Assembly: GCF_014199395.1 (NCBI RefSeq)
Contig: NZ_JACIJM010000003.1
Span: 248,001 to 312,000, forward strand
DNA length: 64,000 nucleotides
Direction: 5' to 3'
Origin: Yoonia ponticola
Lineage (GTDB): Bacteria; Pseudomonadota; Alphaproteobacteria; Rhodobacterales; Rhodobacteraceae
A model generated the notes under the pieces. It made no database searches, had not been told where the DNA came from, and saw nothing but the letters and a program-made list of their open reading frames with translations. How positions within the stretch are numbered: the first letter of the stretch is position 1; every line of letters starts with the position of its first letter. Position numbers and translations under genes: made by a program. This document shows, one piece after another, positions 28,723-37,678 of the stretch.

Positions 28723-31700
28723 TCAGCTACACCCAGACGTGCCGCCGCAGGTGTTGCACTTCATGCAGGTTCCGTTGCGGACCAATGTGTAGTTGCCACA
28801 TTCGCCGCAGGCTTCGCCTTCATAGCCCTGCATTTTCGCCTTATCGCGGGCATTCATGCTCGTGGCCACTGCGACGCTGGACGTCTCGGACACCACAGTT
28901 TCGACCGCGACAGCCGTGTTGCCCGCTGACGCCACCAATCCGGCCCCGCCGTTCAGCACGAACAATTCTTGCGGCATACGCTTGCGCAAATAACCGGTGG
29001 ACGAGATTTGTTTCAACACTTCCAATGACTTGGACGCTGCCACATCAGATGCAGCCCGCACATTGGACACGCCTTCCATCTCGCCGCGACCGATATCGTC
29101 GAACGACGCGCCTTCCGGTTTGACATGCGCAAGGTCCGTCCGGTCAAGGTAGGACACCGCCAATTCGCGGAAGATATAGTCGAGGATCGACGTCGCATTC
29201 TTGATGCTGTCGTTGCCCTGAACCATGCCCGCAGGCTCGAATTTCGTGAAGGTAAACGCGTCCACGAACTCTTCCAGCGGCACGCCGTACTGCAAGCCAA
29301 CAGACACGGCGATTGCAAAGTTGTTCATCATGGCGCGGAAACCGGCACCCTCTTTGTGCATATCAATAAAGATTTCACCAAGATTGCCGTCTTCGTATTC
29401 GCCCGTCCGCAAGTACACTTTGTGACCGCCAATAATCGCCTTTTGCGTGTATCCTTTACGGCGCTGCGGCATCTTTGTGCGTTCTTGTTCTTTGTAGATT
29501 TCCTTGATGATCACCTTTTCGACGATCTTTTCGGCCAGAACAGTCGCTTTTTCTTGCATGGAACCGCTGGCGAGCACGTCCATCGCCTCGTCGTCGTCCT
29601 CGACCAAGGCCGCAGCCAGAGGTTGTGACAACTTCGATCCGTCACGGTACAGCGCGTTGGCCTTCACACCCAACGACCATGACAATTCGTAAGCCTTTTG
29701 GCAGTCCACGATTGTCGCGTCGTTTGGCATGTTGATGGTCTTGGAAATCGCCCCAGAGATAAACGACTGTGCAGCGGCCATCATGTAGATGTGGCTGTCA
29801 ACGCTCAGATAACGCTTACCTTTTTTGCCGCATGGGTTTGCGCAATCGAACACGTTCAAGTGCTCTTCTCTCAAGAACGGCGCGCCTTCCAGCGTCATTG
29901 TCCCGCAAACATGGTCATTTGCCGCGTCGATGTCCGCCTTAGAATACCCAAGATGACGCAGCAGATCGAACGTCGGATCGTTCAGTTTTTCTTCTGGAAT
30001 GCCAAGTGTTTTGGTGCAGAAATCCGCGCCAAGCGTCCATTGGTTGAACACAAAACGGATGTCGAATGCGGCTTTCAGCGCGCCTTCAACCTTGTCCAAT
30101 TCCGCCTGACCAAAGCCGTGACCGATCAGCGAAGTATGGTTAATGGCAGGCGCCTGCCCGATTGAACCATGCCCCACCGCATAAGCGATGATTTCTTCGA
30201 TCTGGGCAGAGCCATAACCAAGCGTATCGAGGGCCGCTGGCACCGATTGGTTGATGATTTTAAAGTAACCACCGCCCGCGAGTTTCTTGAATTTCACCAG
30301 CGCAAAGTCAGGCTCGATCCCTGTTGTGTCGCAGTCCATCACCAGCCCGATGGTGCCAGTTGGCGCTATCACAGAAACCTGTGCGTTGCGATATCCGTGC
30401 TTTATTCCAAGGGCTAACGCCTCGTCCCATGTGCCTTCGGCAATCGCGATCAAGCGCTGATCTGGGCAGTTCGCTTGGTCCAGCGGCACTGGTTTTACAT
30501 CCAGTTTTTCGTAGCCATCCACATTGCCATAGGCGGCGTTGCGGTGGTTGCGAATGACCTTAAGCATGTGTTCTGCGTTTTTCTCGTACCCTGGAAATGC
30601 ACCCTGCTCGGACGCAATTTCAGCGGACGTCGCATAGGACACGCCAGTCATAATCGCGGTTAACGCAGCGCCCATCGCGCGACCTTCGTCGCTGTCATAG
30701 CCCAAGCCCATATTCATCAACAAACCGCCGATGTTCGCGTAGCCCAGCCCCAACGTGCGGAAGTCATATGACCGCTGCGCGATTTCCTTGGACGGGAATT
30801 GCGCCATCATCACCGAGATTTCCAGCGTCACAGTCCACAAACGCGAGGCGTGCATGTAGTCTTCGACTTGGAATTCGCCGGCTTTGTAGAATGTCAGCAG
30901 GTTCATCGACGCAAGGTTACAGGCCGTGTCGTCCAAAAACATGTATTCAGAACAAGGGTTTGACCCACGGATTGCGCCGTCTTCTGGGCAGGTGTGCCAT
31001 GCGTTAACCGTGTCGTGATACTGGATGCCCGGATCGGCGCAGGCCCATGCGGCGTGGCCGACTTGTTCCCACAAATCACGGGCGCGGATGGTCTTTTGTA
31101 CCTCGCCGTCGCGGCGATTTATCAGGTCCCAATCATCGTCGTTTTCGACGGCTTTGAGGAACGCATCAGTGACGCGGATCGAGTTGTTCGAATTCTGGCC
31201 GGACACGCTAGAGTAGGCTTCAGAATCCCAGTCGGTATCATATGTCGGGAATTCAATCGACGTGTGACCCTGCTTTGCATAATCCAACACGCGCTTGATA
31301 TAGGTCTCGGGGATTGCGACAGATTTTGCTTCACGAACAGCCTGTTGCAAGCCGTTGTTCACCTTGGGATCGTAGGCGTCTTGTTCTTTGCCGTCCCATG
31401 CTTTGATCGCAGCAAAGATCGCATTCAGGAACTTTTCGTGCATTTTAGAGCCAGCGACGATGGATGCCACTTTTTGCTCTTCAATCACCTTCCAGTTGAT
31501 GAAATCTTCGATATCAGGGTGGTCGGCGTCGACGATAACCATCTTAGCGGCGCGGCGTGTTGTGCCGCCTGATTTGATCGCACCAGCGGCGCGGTCACCG
31601 ATTTTCAAGAAACCCATCAGACCGGACGATTTACCGCCGCCAGACAACGCCTCGCCTTGGCCACGCAAGCTGGAAAAGTTGGTGCCCGTGCCAGAGCCAT

Positions 31701-32355
31701 ACTTGAAGAGACGCGCTTCACGGACCCAAAGGTCCATAATCCCGCCTTCGTTAACTAAATCGTCAGCAACTGATTGTATGAAACAAGCGTGCGGCTGCGG
31801 ATGCTCGTATGAGGAGGTCGATTTTGTCAGTTTCTTAGTTTTGTAATCAACATAATAATGGCCTTGGGCCGGACCATCGATACCATAAGCCCAGTGCAGG
31901 CCTGTGTTGAACCACTGCGGGCTGTTTGGGGCAGCGCGTTGGGTCGCCAGCATGTAGCGCATCTCGTCGAAATAGGCGCGTGCGTCTTCTTCAGTTGTGA
32001 AATAGCCGCCCTTCCAGCCCCAATAGGCCCAAGCACCCGCCAAACGGTCGAAAACCTGCTTTGCTGAGGTCTCGCCACCGAATGTCGCGTTGTCTGTTGG
32101 CACAGAGCGCCACAGGAACTCTGGTACGCCTTTTTCTTTGACCTTCTTCATCTCGGAAGGCACGCCCGCCTTGCGGAAATACTTCTGGGCGATGACGTCA
32201 GACGCAACCTGCGACCAGCCTTCGGGAATTTCACAATTGTCGAGCTTGAACACGATGGTGCCATCGGGGTTCCGGATTTCCGATGTCGTCGTGTTAAAAG
32301 CCAACGCACCATATGCGCCTGTGCCTGCCGTTGTGAAATTCCGTTCGATTCTCAT
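28723..32355 (-). CDS. nrdJ: Ribonucleotide reductase, adenosylcobalamin-dependent (class II)
   Basis: Reduces ribonucleotides to deoxyribonucleotides with B12 as radical source; works with or without oxygen. The 1210-residue length matches the long NrdJ form. Seen: [55 protein letters not shown] with the active-site cysteine/asparagine region, and [20 protein letters not shown]. The C-terminal tail ends with paired cysteines ([20 protein letters not shown]) that re-reduce the active site or bind zinc. The upstream 140-base leader and its boxes suggest NrdR control plus attenuation. Confidence 0.97.
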   Translation of the reverse strand: MRIERNFTTAGTGAYGALAFNTTTSEIRNPDGTIVFKLDNCEIPEGWSQVASDVIAQKYFRKAGVPSEMKKVKEKGVPEFLWRSVPTDNATFGGETSAKQVFDRLAGAWAYWGWKGGYFTTEEDARAYFDEMRYMLATQRAAPNSPQWFNTGLHWAYGIDGPAQGHYYVDYKTKKLTKSTSSYEHPQPHACFIQSVADDLVNEGGIMDLWVREARLFKYGSGTGTNFSSLRGQGEALSGGGKSSGLMGFLKIGDRAAGAIKSGGTTRRAAKMVIVDADHPDIEDFINWKVIEEQKVASIVAGSKMHEKFLNAIFAAIKAWDGKEQDAYDPKVNNGLQQAVREAKSVAIPETYIKRVLDYAKQGHTSIEFPTYDTDWDSEAYSSVSGQNSNNSIRVTDAFLKAVENDDDWDLINRRDGEVQKTIRARDLWEQVGHAAWACADPGIQYHDTVNAWHTCPEDGAIRGSNPCSEYMFLDDTACNLASMNLLTFYKAGEFQVEDYMHASRLWTVTLEISVMMAQFPSKEIAQRSYDFRTLGLGYANIGGLLMNMGLGYDSDEGRAMGAALTAIMTGVSYATSAEIASEQGAFPGYEKNAEHMLKVIRNHRNAAYGNVDGYEKLDVKPVPLDQANCPDQRLIAIAEGTWDEALALGIKHGYRNAQVSVIAPTGTIGLVMDCDTTGIEPDFALVKFKKLAGGGYFKIINQSVPAALDTLGYGSAQIEEIIAYAVGHGSIGQAPAINHTSLIGHGFGQAELDKVEGALKAAFDIRFVFNQWTLGADFCTKTLGIPEEKLNDPTFDLLRHLGYSKADIDAANDHVCGTMTLEGAPFLREEHLNVFDCANPCGKKGKRYLSVDSHIYMMAAAQSFISGAISKTINMPNDATIVDCQKAYELSWSLGVKANALYRDGSKLSQPLAAALVEDDDEAMDVLASGSMQEKATVLAEKIVEKVIIKEIYKEQERTKMPQRRKGYTQKAIIGGHKVYLRTGEYEDGNLGEIFIDMHKEGAGFRAMMNNFAIAVSVGLQYGVPLEEFVDAFTFTKFEPAGMVQGNDSIKNATSILDYIFRELAVSYLDRTDLAHVKPEGASFDDIGRGEMEGVSNVRAASDVAASKSLEVLKQISSTGYLRKRMPQELFVLNGGAGLVASAGNTAVAVETVVSETSSVAVATSMNARDKAKMQGYEGEACGECGNYTLVRNGTCMKCNTCGGTSGCS

Positions 32356-32397
32356 CGCGTCTGCCCCAATTCATTTGCCGTCTTTGCGGCTTGTCCC

Positions 32398-32420
32398 AAA
32401 AATAGCCCCACGAAGGGCTC
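32398..32420 (-). terminator. Terminator-like hairpin in the nrdJ leader
   Basis: Minus strand: AGCCC, loop TTCGTG, GGGCT, then ATTTTT, located 43-65 bases before the nrdJ ATG. Position inside the leader makes it a candidate attenuator. Confidence 0.45.
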
Positions 32421-32463
32421 ACATAATAAGTTGCTCTGGCGATGGGACGAGAGGATTTGCGCC

Positions 32464-32479
32464 GAAAACACGTGTTTTC
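32464..32479. repeat. 16-bp perfect palindrome in the nrdJ leader
   Basis: GAAAACACGTGTTTTC. It lies between the probable -10 and the leader hairpin; either a protein-binding site or an RNA hairpin. Confidence 0.6.
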
Positions 32480-32498
32480 AGCCCGCGCGTCTACAATG

Positions 32499-32504
32499 TG
32501 TATA
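32499..32504 (-). promoter_or_regulatory. Probable nrdJ -10 element
   Basis: TATACA on the minus strand; the -35 is weak, and an NrdR-like box occupies the bases just upstream (32529-32544). This layout predicts a leader of about 135 bases. Confidence 0.35.
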
Positions 32505-32528
32505 AACGTCTGCCCTGTCCCAGCACTA

Positions 32529-32544
32529 ACACCACATGTTGTGT
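32529..32544. promoter_or_regulatory. NrdR-like box, promoter-proximal
   Basis: ACACCACATGTTGTGT, a near-perfect 16-bp palindrome with one mismatched pair, resembling the NrdR consensus ACACWATATATWGTGT at both ends. Confidence 0.5.
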
Positions 32545-32604
32545 GATCGTTAGCAACTCGCACAATCTGGCGTATCCCCCCCGTGGCGGTCAACGAATTT
32601 TTTA

Positions 32605-32620
32605 CCACTATATGTAGATT
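32605..32620. promoter_or_regulatory. NrdR-like box, distal
   Basis: The core CTATATGTAG matches the NrdR core CWATATATWG with one difference. Centre-to-centre distance to the proximal box is 76 bp, longer than the usual 31-32 bp. Confidence 0.5.
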
Positions 32621-32870
32621 AAAGCGGTTGACGGCTTTGTGTGAAAACGGGCGGATCGTTGTCCTCCGATTCATCCTCAGAGTTCTCCACAGAACGTTAA
32701 CGCCGCCTGTGGAAAACCTAATCACAAAAAGAATAACCGCCACGTAGACTTACGCCGGAAGGCTCATCTTTTACGCTAACTTTGGATTTTCGAGGAATCG
32801 GTAGAATCACTTGGCTGCCCGATCGGCACAACATCTAGCGCGCTGACAAATTCGCAACGCATTAACTGCT

Positions 32871-32914
32871 AAAACAACAAACACCGGTCCGCCTTGCGGC
32901 GACCGGTTTGTTGT
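32871..32914 (-). terminator. Terminator after tRNA-Pro
   Basis: Minus strand: ACAAACCGGTCGCC, loop GCAA, GGCGGACCGGTGTTTGT with one internal mismatch and one bulged base, then TTTT. It lies 17 bases after the tRNA 3' end. Confidence 0.75.
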
Positions 32915-32930
32915 CACAATGTTAGTGAAG

Positions 32931-33007
32931 TGGTCGGGGCAGAGAGATTCGAACTCCCGACCCTCTGTTCCCAAAACAGATGCGCTACCAGACTGCGCTA
33001 TGCCCCG
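32931..33007 (-). tRNA. tRNA-Pro (anticodon UGG)
   Basis: A 77-base tRNA on the minus strand. Acceptor arm CGGGGCA pairs with TGCCCCG, the discriminator A is followed by an encoded CCA. The anticodon loop TTTGGGA between TCTGT and ACAGA gives anticodon TGG, reading CCA/CCN proline codons. D-arm GCGCAGTCTGGTAGCGC and T-arm GGGAGTTCGAATCTC are canonical. Confidence 0.97.
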
Positions 33008-33075
33008 ACTGAGGCTTGATTTAGTGCCTGTGGTCGGGATTGAAAACCCCTAAATTCCACTAAATCAAACATTTT

Positions 33076-33561
33076 TTAATTTGTGCAAGGAAGCACGGCA
33101 TCTGCACCAAAAGATGGGTGCTGAATCACAGCCCCTGCGGTGATTCCAAGCCGTGCAGACAACCCGCCGTTGATTTCCAACACCGCAAGCACGCCGTCAC
33201 CGCCGTCGATTGTGGTCTCATCTCCGGGAATCGCATTTTCATGGATTCGCAGCACCGTGCCATCAGGCGCGGCAAACAGCATATCCAAGGGAATCAGTGT
33301 GTTGCGCATCCAGAATGTCGCCCTGCGCGGCCCCTCGTAAACAAAAAGCATGCCCCCAAGCGTTGGCATGCTTTCCACGAACATCAGACCTTGGGCGCGT
33401 TCGGCGTCGTCATCAGCGATATCGACTTTGAAATTCGCTTGGCCAAAGTCGCCTACGACTCGCGCCACATCATCGGTACAGGTGGCAGCGATTGCCCCTG
33501 TCCCGCTCATCATCAGCAGCAATGCCGCCGCAATTGGTTTAATCAAGCTATACTGTCCCAA
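33076..33561 (-). CDS. DUF192 family secreted protein
   Basis: A 161-residue precursor with a Sec signal peptide (about 1-25, cleavage after AIA). The mature part has the DUF192 blocks: DDAERAQGLMFVESMPTLGG, MLFVYEG, FWMRNTLIPLDMLF and ALEINGGLSARLGI-like text. Function unknown; a small beta-barrel in solved relatives. Its start lies 19 bp inside the end of the cold-shock gene, so it is probably translated by coupling from the same mRNA. Confidence 0.9.
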   Translation of the reverse strand: MGQYSLIKPIAAALLLMMSGTGAIAATCTDDVARVVGDFGQANFKVDIADDDAERAQGLMFVESMPTLGGMLFVYEGPRRATFWMRNTLIPLDMLFAAPDGTVLRIHENAIPGDETTIDGGDGVLAVLEINGGLSARLGITAGAVIQHPSFGADAVLPCTN

Positions 33562-34058
33562 GTTACCACATCAATTGCCATCCGTCCGCGTTCACCATTG
33601 AACAGACGCACACCAATCGCTTCGCCGGCTTGAAGATTCGCCAGACCAGAGCGCCGCAGCACGTCTATATGGACAAACACATCTTCGGGGTCGCGGAACA
33701 CATTTGCAAACCCAAATCCTTTGGCTTTGTCGAACCACTTCACCCGCGCCGGTTCAACAGTAACCTTGGCGATATCTTCTGGGGATAGTTCTTCCATATC
33801 GCGCAATGGTGGAATCGTATCAGCCACGACAATGATATTAACGACACTCACAGCCTGCAGGCCGCGGTCCGTTTCTTGCACTTCAATCTCGATTGCGGCG
33901 CCGTCCGCGACAGAGCCTTGGCCGAAATTGCGTAAAACGTTGGCGTGCAGCAATACATCTTTGCCGCCGTCTTCGGGCACGATAAAACCGAACCCCTTGG
34001 TGGGGTCGAACCATTTAACATGGCCATGAATCGTGTGGGTCGTTGGGGTCGATGACAT
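33543..34058 (-). CDS. Double cold-shock-domain protein
   Basis: RNA/single-stranded-DNA-binding protein of 171 residues with two cold-shock domains: the first at about 9-72 (HVKWFDPTKGFGFI) and the second at about 106-168 (ARVKWFDKAKGFGFA), joined by an acidic linker. Both keep the RNP1-type KGFGF motif and aromatic residues. This two-domain form is common in alphaproteobacteria. A good promoter lies upstream, and the 5' untranslated region holds a small GC hairpin (34080-34094). Confidence 0.93.
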   Translation of the reverse strand: MSSTPTTHTIHGHVKWFDPTKGFGFIVPEDGGKDVLLHANVLRNFGQGSVADGAAIEIEVQETDRGLQAVSVVNIIVVADTIPPLRDMEELSPEDIAKVTVEPARVKWFDKAKGFGFANVFRDPEDVFVHIDVLRRSGLANLQAGEAIGVRLFNGERGRMAIDVVTWDSIA

Positions 34059-34105
34059 CTTTAGTACTCTTCACGCGTTGCGGCGATACGCCGCTTGATA
34101 ATTTA

Positions 34106-34134
34106 GGTATACGTTATATCCAACAGAAAACCAA
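34106..34134 (-). promoter_or_regulatory. Candidate promoter of the cold-shock gene
   Basis: On the minus strand -35 TTGGTT (34129-34134), 17-bp spacer, -10 TATACC (34106-34111). It predicts a leader of about 40 bases that contains GCGGCG-TAT-CGCCGC (34080-34094). Confidence 0.5.
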
Positions 34135-34172
34135 CACCATGACAAGCGCTTACCACTCGCGCTTCGTGGAAT

Positions 34173-34778
34173 TCACGGGTTCAAGCGCTGTATTTCCCAC
34201 TGTTCTGACGCGGTCTTGCGGGTCCACCGGAAACGGTCGTGCAACCTAAAGGCACCATCAGCCCAGAACTCTATCTCTATAGGTGTGATACGATATCCAC
34301 CCCAGTGCGGGGGGCGCGGCGGGGAAACCCCGAGAGTAGCCGTCAGTTTTGCAACCTTTGCCATTAATCGACCCCGCGAGACAAGTGGCCGCGATTGGTC
34401 AGAAGCCCATGCGCCCAAACGACTTTGAAGCGGCCTTGACGCATAGTAAGCATCCGACGCGGCCGCATCTTCGCGCTCAACCATGCCGCGTACCCGCAAC
34501 TGCCGTCCGCGCGTCTTTGAATACAAGACGAACGCCGCTTTGCCGGATGCTTCGATTTCTTGGCCCTTCTGACCGTCGTAATTGGTGTAAAAAATAAATG
34601 CCGATTCTGTGATTTCTTTTAGCAGAACCATCCGGACGTTCGGCATCCCGTCCGAATCAACCGTGCTCAGCGCAATCGCGTCGGGATAAGACGTTTCGGT
34701 CTCGACAACATCGGCGAGCCAACGTTGTGCAATTTCAAACGGATCATCACCCGCAAAAATACCATCGCGATCGCTCAT
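34173..34778 (-). CDS. pdxH: Pyridoxamine 5'-phosphate oxidase
   Basis: FMN enzyme that makes pyridoxal 5'-phosphate, 201 residues. The frame is open 20 codons further upstream, but [20 protein letters not shown] is the usual N-terminus. Seen: [20 protein letters not shown] (FMN-binding), [20 protein letters not shown] and the C-terminal [19 protein letters not shown] with the conserved arginine and closing RLxP. Divergent from fabI. Confidence 0.95.
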   Translation of the reverse strand: MSDRDGIFAGDDPFEIAQRWLADVVETETSYPDAIALSTVDSDGMPNVRMVLLKEITESAFIFYTNYDGQKGQEIEASGKAAFVLYSKTRGRQLRVRGMVEREDAAASDAYYASRPLQSRLGAWASDQSRPLVSRGRLMAKVAKLTATLGVSPPRPPHWGGYRITPIEIEFWADGAFRLHDRFRWTRKTASEQWEIQRLNP

Positions 34779-34914
34779 TTCTCTTATCCTCGTTGCCCTG
34801 CAAACCGTAGACGTAGGGCGTTCATGCCTATGTGACAACGTGCTTTACCTTGCTGCGCTTCCTTTGTTCGCATAAACCACTGCAGATGTGAGACTAATAT
34901 ATAGGGGCAGCCAC

Positions 34915-35721
34915 ATGAGTTCTGAACTGATGAAGGGCAAACGCGGTCTGATTATGGGCCTAGCGAACGACAAATCCATCGCTTGGGGCATCGCAAAGGC
35001 CTGCGCCGATGCTGGTGCCGAACTGGCGTATTCGTACCAAGGGGATGCCCTGCTGAAACGGGTTGGCCCACTGGCGGCACAAACCGGGTCCGACATCGTG
35101 CTGCCCTGTGACGTCAGCGACGAAGCGTCGATTGACGCTCTGTTTGACGAGCTGGAAAAGCGCTGGGGCAAACTTGATTTTGTCGTCCACGCGATTGGCT
35201 TCTCTGACAAAAACGAATTGCGCGGCCGCTACGTCGACACCAGCCGTCAGAACTTTCTGACGTCGATGGACATCTCGGTCTATTCCTTCACGGCGGTTGT
35301 GCAGCGTGCGGAAAAGATGATGAACGAAGGCGGCTCTTGCCTGACACTCTCTTACTACGGCGCGGAACGTGTGATGCCGCATTATAACGTCATGGGTCTG
35401 TGTAAAGCAGCGCTTGAGGCATCCGTGCGCTATCTGGCCGAAGACCTCGGCAAAGACGGCATTCGCGTAAATGCGATTTCTGCGGGTCCAATCAAAACGC
35501 TCGCGGCTTCCGGCATCGGCGATTTCCGCTACATCCTGAAATGGAACGAATATAACTCGCCGCTGCGCCGGACCGTGACAATCGAAGACGTGGGCAAATC
35601 CGCGCTTTACCTGTTGTCGGACCTCGGGTCAGGTACCACAGGCGAAGTCCTGCACGTCGACGCAGGCTATCACGTTGTTGGTATGAAGGCGGTTGATGCG
35701 CCCGATATCACCAAAGAATAG
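34915..35721 (+). CDS. fabI: Enoyl-ACP reductase (NADH)
   Basis: Last reduction step of fatty acid elongation. The 268-residue protein starts [20 protein letters not shown], the cofactor-binding region of FabI; the catalytic YxxxxxxK appears in [12 protein letters not shown], and [13 protein letters not shown] is the substrate loop. An earlier in-frame ATG exists, but GGGGCAG before 34915 and the family N-terminus support this start. Confidence 0.95.
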   Translation: MSSELMKGKRGLIMGLANDKSIAWGIAKACADAGAELAYSYQGDALLKRVGPLAAQTGSDIVLPCDVSDEASIDALFDELEKRWGKLDFVVHAIGFSDKNELRGRYVDTSRQNFLTSMDISVYSFTAVVQRAEKMMNEGGSCLTLSYYGAERVMPHYNVMGLCKAALEASVRYLAEDLGKDGIRVNAISAGPIKTLAASGIGDFRYILKWNEYNSPLRRTVTIEDVGKSALYLLSDLGSGTTGEVLHVDAGYHVVGMKAVDAPDITKE

Positions 35722-35786
35722 TTAACACGGGTGGCGGACGACAGCGTACCGCCCCCCAAACAACCACGAACGCTAAAGGATCTGCC

Positions 35787-36290
35787 ATGACCGACCGCCT
35801 GCCTCACGAAAAAGGCTTCCACATCAGCTGGGACCAAATCCACCGCGATAGTCGGGCACTTGCGTGGCGGCTCGACGGCAAAGGACCTGACGACGGCGCA
35901 TGGAAAGCAGTTGTGGCAATCACACGCGGCGGCATGGCACCTGCGATGATCGTGGCGCGCGAGTTGGACATCAGAACAGTCGACACAATCAGCATCAAAT
36001 CCTACGACAACCAAGCACAGTCCGAAGCGACAGTCCTCAAATATCCAGATGCGGACATGATGGGCGACGGCACCGGCATCCTGATCATCGACGATCTGGT
36101 GGATAGCGGCAAAACACTGGAAGTCGTGCGCAAACTCTACCCCAACGCCCATTGCGCAACGGTCTATGCCAAACCCAAAGGCGAGCCGATGGTGCAAACG
36201 TTTATCACGGGCGTTAGCCAAGACACATGGATTTTCTTCCCGTGGGACATGGCATTGCAATACGTCGAACCCTACCGCGGCAAAGACTAA
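35787..36290 (+). CDS. gpt: Xanthine(-guanine) phosphoribosyltransferase
   Basis: Purine salvage enzyme of 167 residues that joins xanthine or guanine to PRPP. The PRPP motif [13 protein letters not shown] is at about 97-109, with the typical [21 protein letters not shown] at 44-64 and FPWD near the C-terminus as in Gpt. A terminator follows 16 bp after the stop. Confidence 0.92.
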   Translation: MTDRLPHEKGFHISWDQIHRDSRALAWRLDGKGPDDGAWKAVVAITRGGMAPAMIVARELDIRTVDTISIKSYDNQAQSEATVLKYPDADMMGDGTGILIIDDLVDSGKTLEVVRKLYPNAHCATVYAKPKGEPMVQTFITGVSQDTWIFFPWDMALQYVEPYRGKD

Positions 36291-36306
36291 CGGCACGCCC
36301 GCGGCA

Positions 36307-36336
36307 CCTGCCGAAGCCTCCGGCGGGAGTTTTTTT
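36307..36336 (+). terminator. Rho-independent terminator of gpt
   Basis: CCTGCCG, loop AAGCCTC, CGGCGGG, then AG and seven T. Stem of seven pairs with one G-T. Confidence 0.8.
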
Positions 36337-36374
36337 GGCGAAATGAAGACGGGCCGGATCGCCTTCATTTCGCC
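36337..36374. repeat. Perfect 12-bp inverted repeat after the gpt terminator
   Basis: GGCGAAATGAAG (36337-36348), 14-base loop, CTTCATTTCGCC (36363-36374). It starts on the base after the terminator T-run. Confidence 0.65.
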
Positions 36375-36386
36375 GCAACAACTCTC

Positions 36387-36427
36387 TGCCCGAAGGGCAT
36401 TACGAAAAGAAATGCGGCGCAGCCGCA
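36387..36427. repeat. Two small hairpins before the aminotransferase gene
   Basis: TGCCC-GAA-GGGCA (36387-36399) and TGCGGC-GCA-GCCGCA (36413-36427). The second ends 15 bp before the chosen start codon, where it could affect translation. Confidence 0.55.
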
Positions 36428-36442
36428 CAATTGGATCAGACC

Positions 36443-37618
36443 ATGGGTATTTCGCGGACACAGGCTACTTTTTCTCCTCCGGTGATGGAAGCACGGCGCT
36501 GGTTGGACGGTGTTACGCACCCCGCTGACCGTCCGCTTTTGAACGTCAGTCAAGCCGCCCCAGTTGATCCGCCCCCCGCGCCCATGCGCGACGCGATGGC
36601 CGCGATTATTCGCGACGAACCCGAGGCGCATTTGTATGGGCCTGTGTTAGGGATGCCCGAATTGCGCGCGGAAATCGCTGCGCGTTGGACGACCGCTTAT
36701 GGTGGCGATGTGCGCCCAGATCAGGTTGCGATCACGTCCGGTTGCAATCAGGCTTTCGCCGCTGCGATTTCCGCGATCTGCACTGAGGCTGACGAGGTCA
36801 TCATTCCCGTCCCGTATTATTTTAATCATCGCATGTGGTTGGACATGGCGGGCGTCACAACCGTACCACTGATGGTGGGCGACGACATGATCCCCGATGT
36901 CAACGCTGCTGCCGCCTTGATCACCGACAAAACCCGTGCAATTGCTCTGGTAAGCCCCAATAATCCAGCGGGTGTTGAATATCCGTCCGAGACGCTCGCC
37001 GCGTTTTTCGCACTTGCCCGCGCCCGTGGCATCAAGCTGATCGTCGATGAAACCTACCGCGATTTTGACAGCCGCACCGGTGCCCCGCATGATCTGTTCA
37101 CCGACCCGCAGTGGGACGATACGCTGATCCAGCTTTATTCGTTTTCCAAGGCCTACCGTTTAACAGGCCACCGTGTTGGCGCGATGATCAGCAGCACCGA
37201 TCTGTTGGCTGAGGCCGAAAAGTTCCTTGATACAGTCACGATTTGCCCGAACCAATTGGGCCAGCGTGCCGCCCTATGGGGGATGCAGAATCTGGACGAT
37301 TGGCTCGCGGGTGAACGGCTAGAAATCCTTGACCGTCGCGCCGCGATCGAAGAAAACGCCCCGCGTATCGCGGCCAAAGGCTGGAAATTACTCGGCTGTG
37401 GCGCGTATTTCGCCTATTTCGCGCATCCCTTTGACATGCCGTCCGACGTGCTGGCGCAAAAACTGGTGCAAGAGGCCAGCATTCTGACCCTGCCCGGCAC
37501 CATGTTCATGCCCGCCGACAACCCGCAGGGTGCCCGCCAAATACGCATCGCTTTTGCGAATATCGACCGCGCAGGCATCCGCGTTTTGTTTGATCGGCTC
37601 GAAAACCTCGCCCTGTGA
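36443..37618 (+). CDS. Class I/II PLP-dependent aminotransferase
   Basis: A 391-residue cytosolic fold-type I aminotransferase. Seen: VSPNNPAGVEYP (cofactor/substrate region), IVDETYRDFD and the PLP-binding lysine in YSFSKAYRLTGHRVG. Substrate not readable; relatives act on aspartate, aromatic or branched amino acids. A TTG four codons earlier is an alternative start. It may be co-transcribed with ppiD, 60 bp downstream. Confidence 0.87.
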   Translation: MGISRTQATFSPPVMEARRWLDGVTHPADRPLLNVSQAAPVDPPPAPMRDAMAAIIRDEPEAHLYGPVLGMPELRAEIAARWTTAYGGDVRPDQVAITSGCNQAFAAAISAICTEADEVIIPVPYYFNHRMWLDMAGVTTVPLMVGDDMIPDVNAAAALITDKTRAIALVSPNNPAGVEYPSETLAAFFALARARGIKLIVDETYRDFDSRTGAPHDLFTDPQWDDTLIQLYSFSKAYRLTGHRVGAMISSTDLLAEAEKFLDTVTICPNQLGQRAALWGMQNLDDWLAGERLEILDRRAAIEENAPRIAAKGWKLLGCGAYFAYFAHPFDMPSDVLAQKLVQEASILTLPGTMFMPADNPQGARQIRIAFANIDRAGIRVLFDRLENLAL

Positions 37619-37678
37619 CCTTGCGGACCGCAAAGCTGCATCATATGCATCATCAACCAAGTTTGAGGGACGCGACCA

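Larger units (their letters stand above)
32356..32930. other. 575-bp nrdJ control region without genes
   Basis: Holds, from the gene outward: a terminator-like leader hairpin, a 16-bp palindrome, a probable -10, two NrdR-like boxes, DnaA-like boxes, and the tRNA-Pro terminator. No supported reading frame on either strand. Confidence 0.7.

Noticed and set aside
32294-32743. Open frame of 149 codons upstream of nrdJ
   Set aside because: It covers the nrdJ leader, NrdR-like boxes and leader hairpin; no protein-like segment pattern.
32356-32930. Cobalamin riboswitch upstream of nrdJ
   Set aside because: I looked for a B12-box-like segment and a multi-helix leader and did not find one; a repressing B12 riboswitch would also make little sense for a B12-dependent enzyme.
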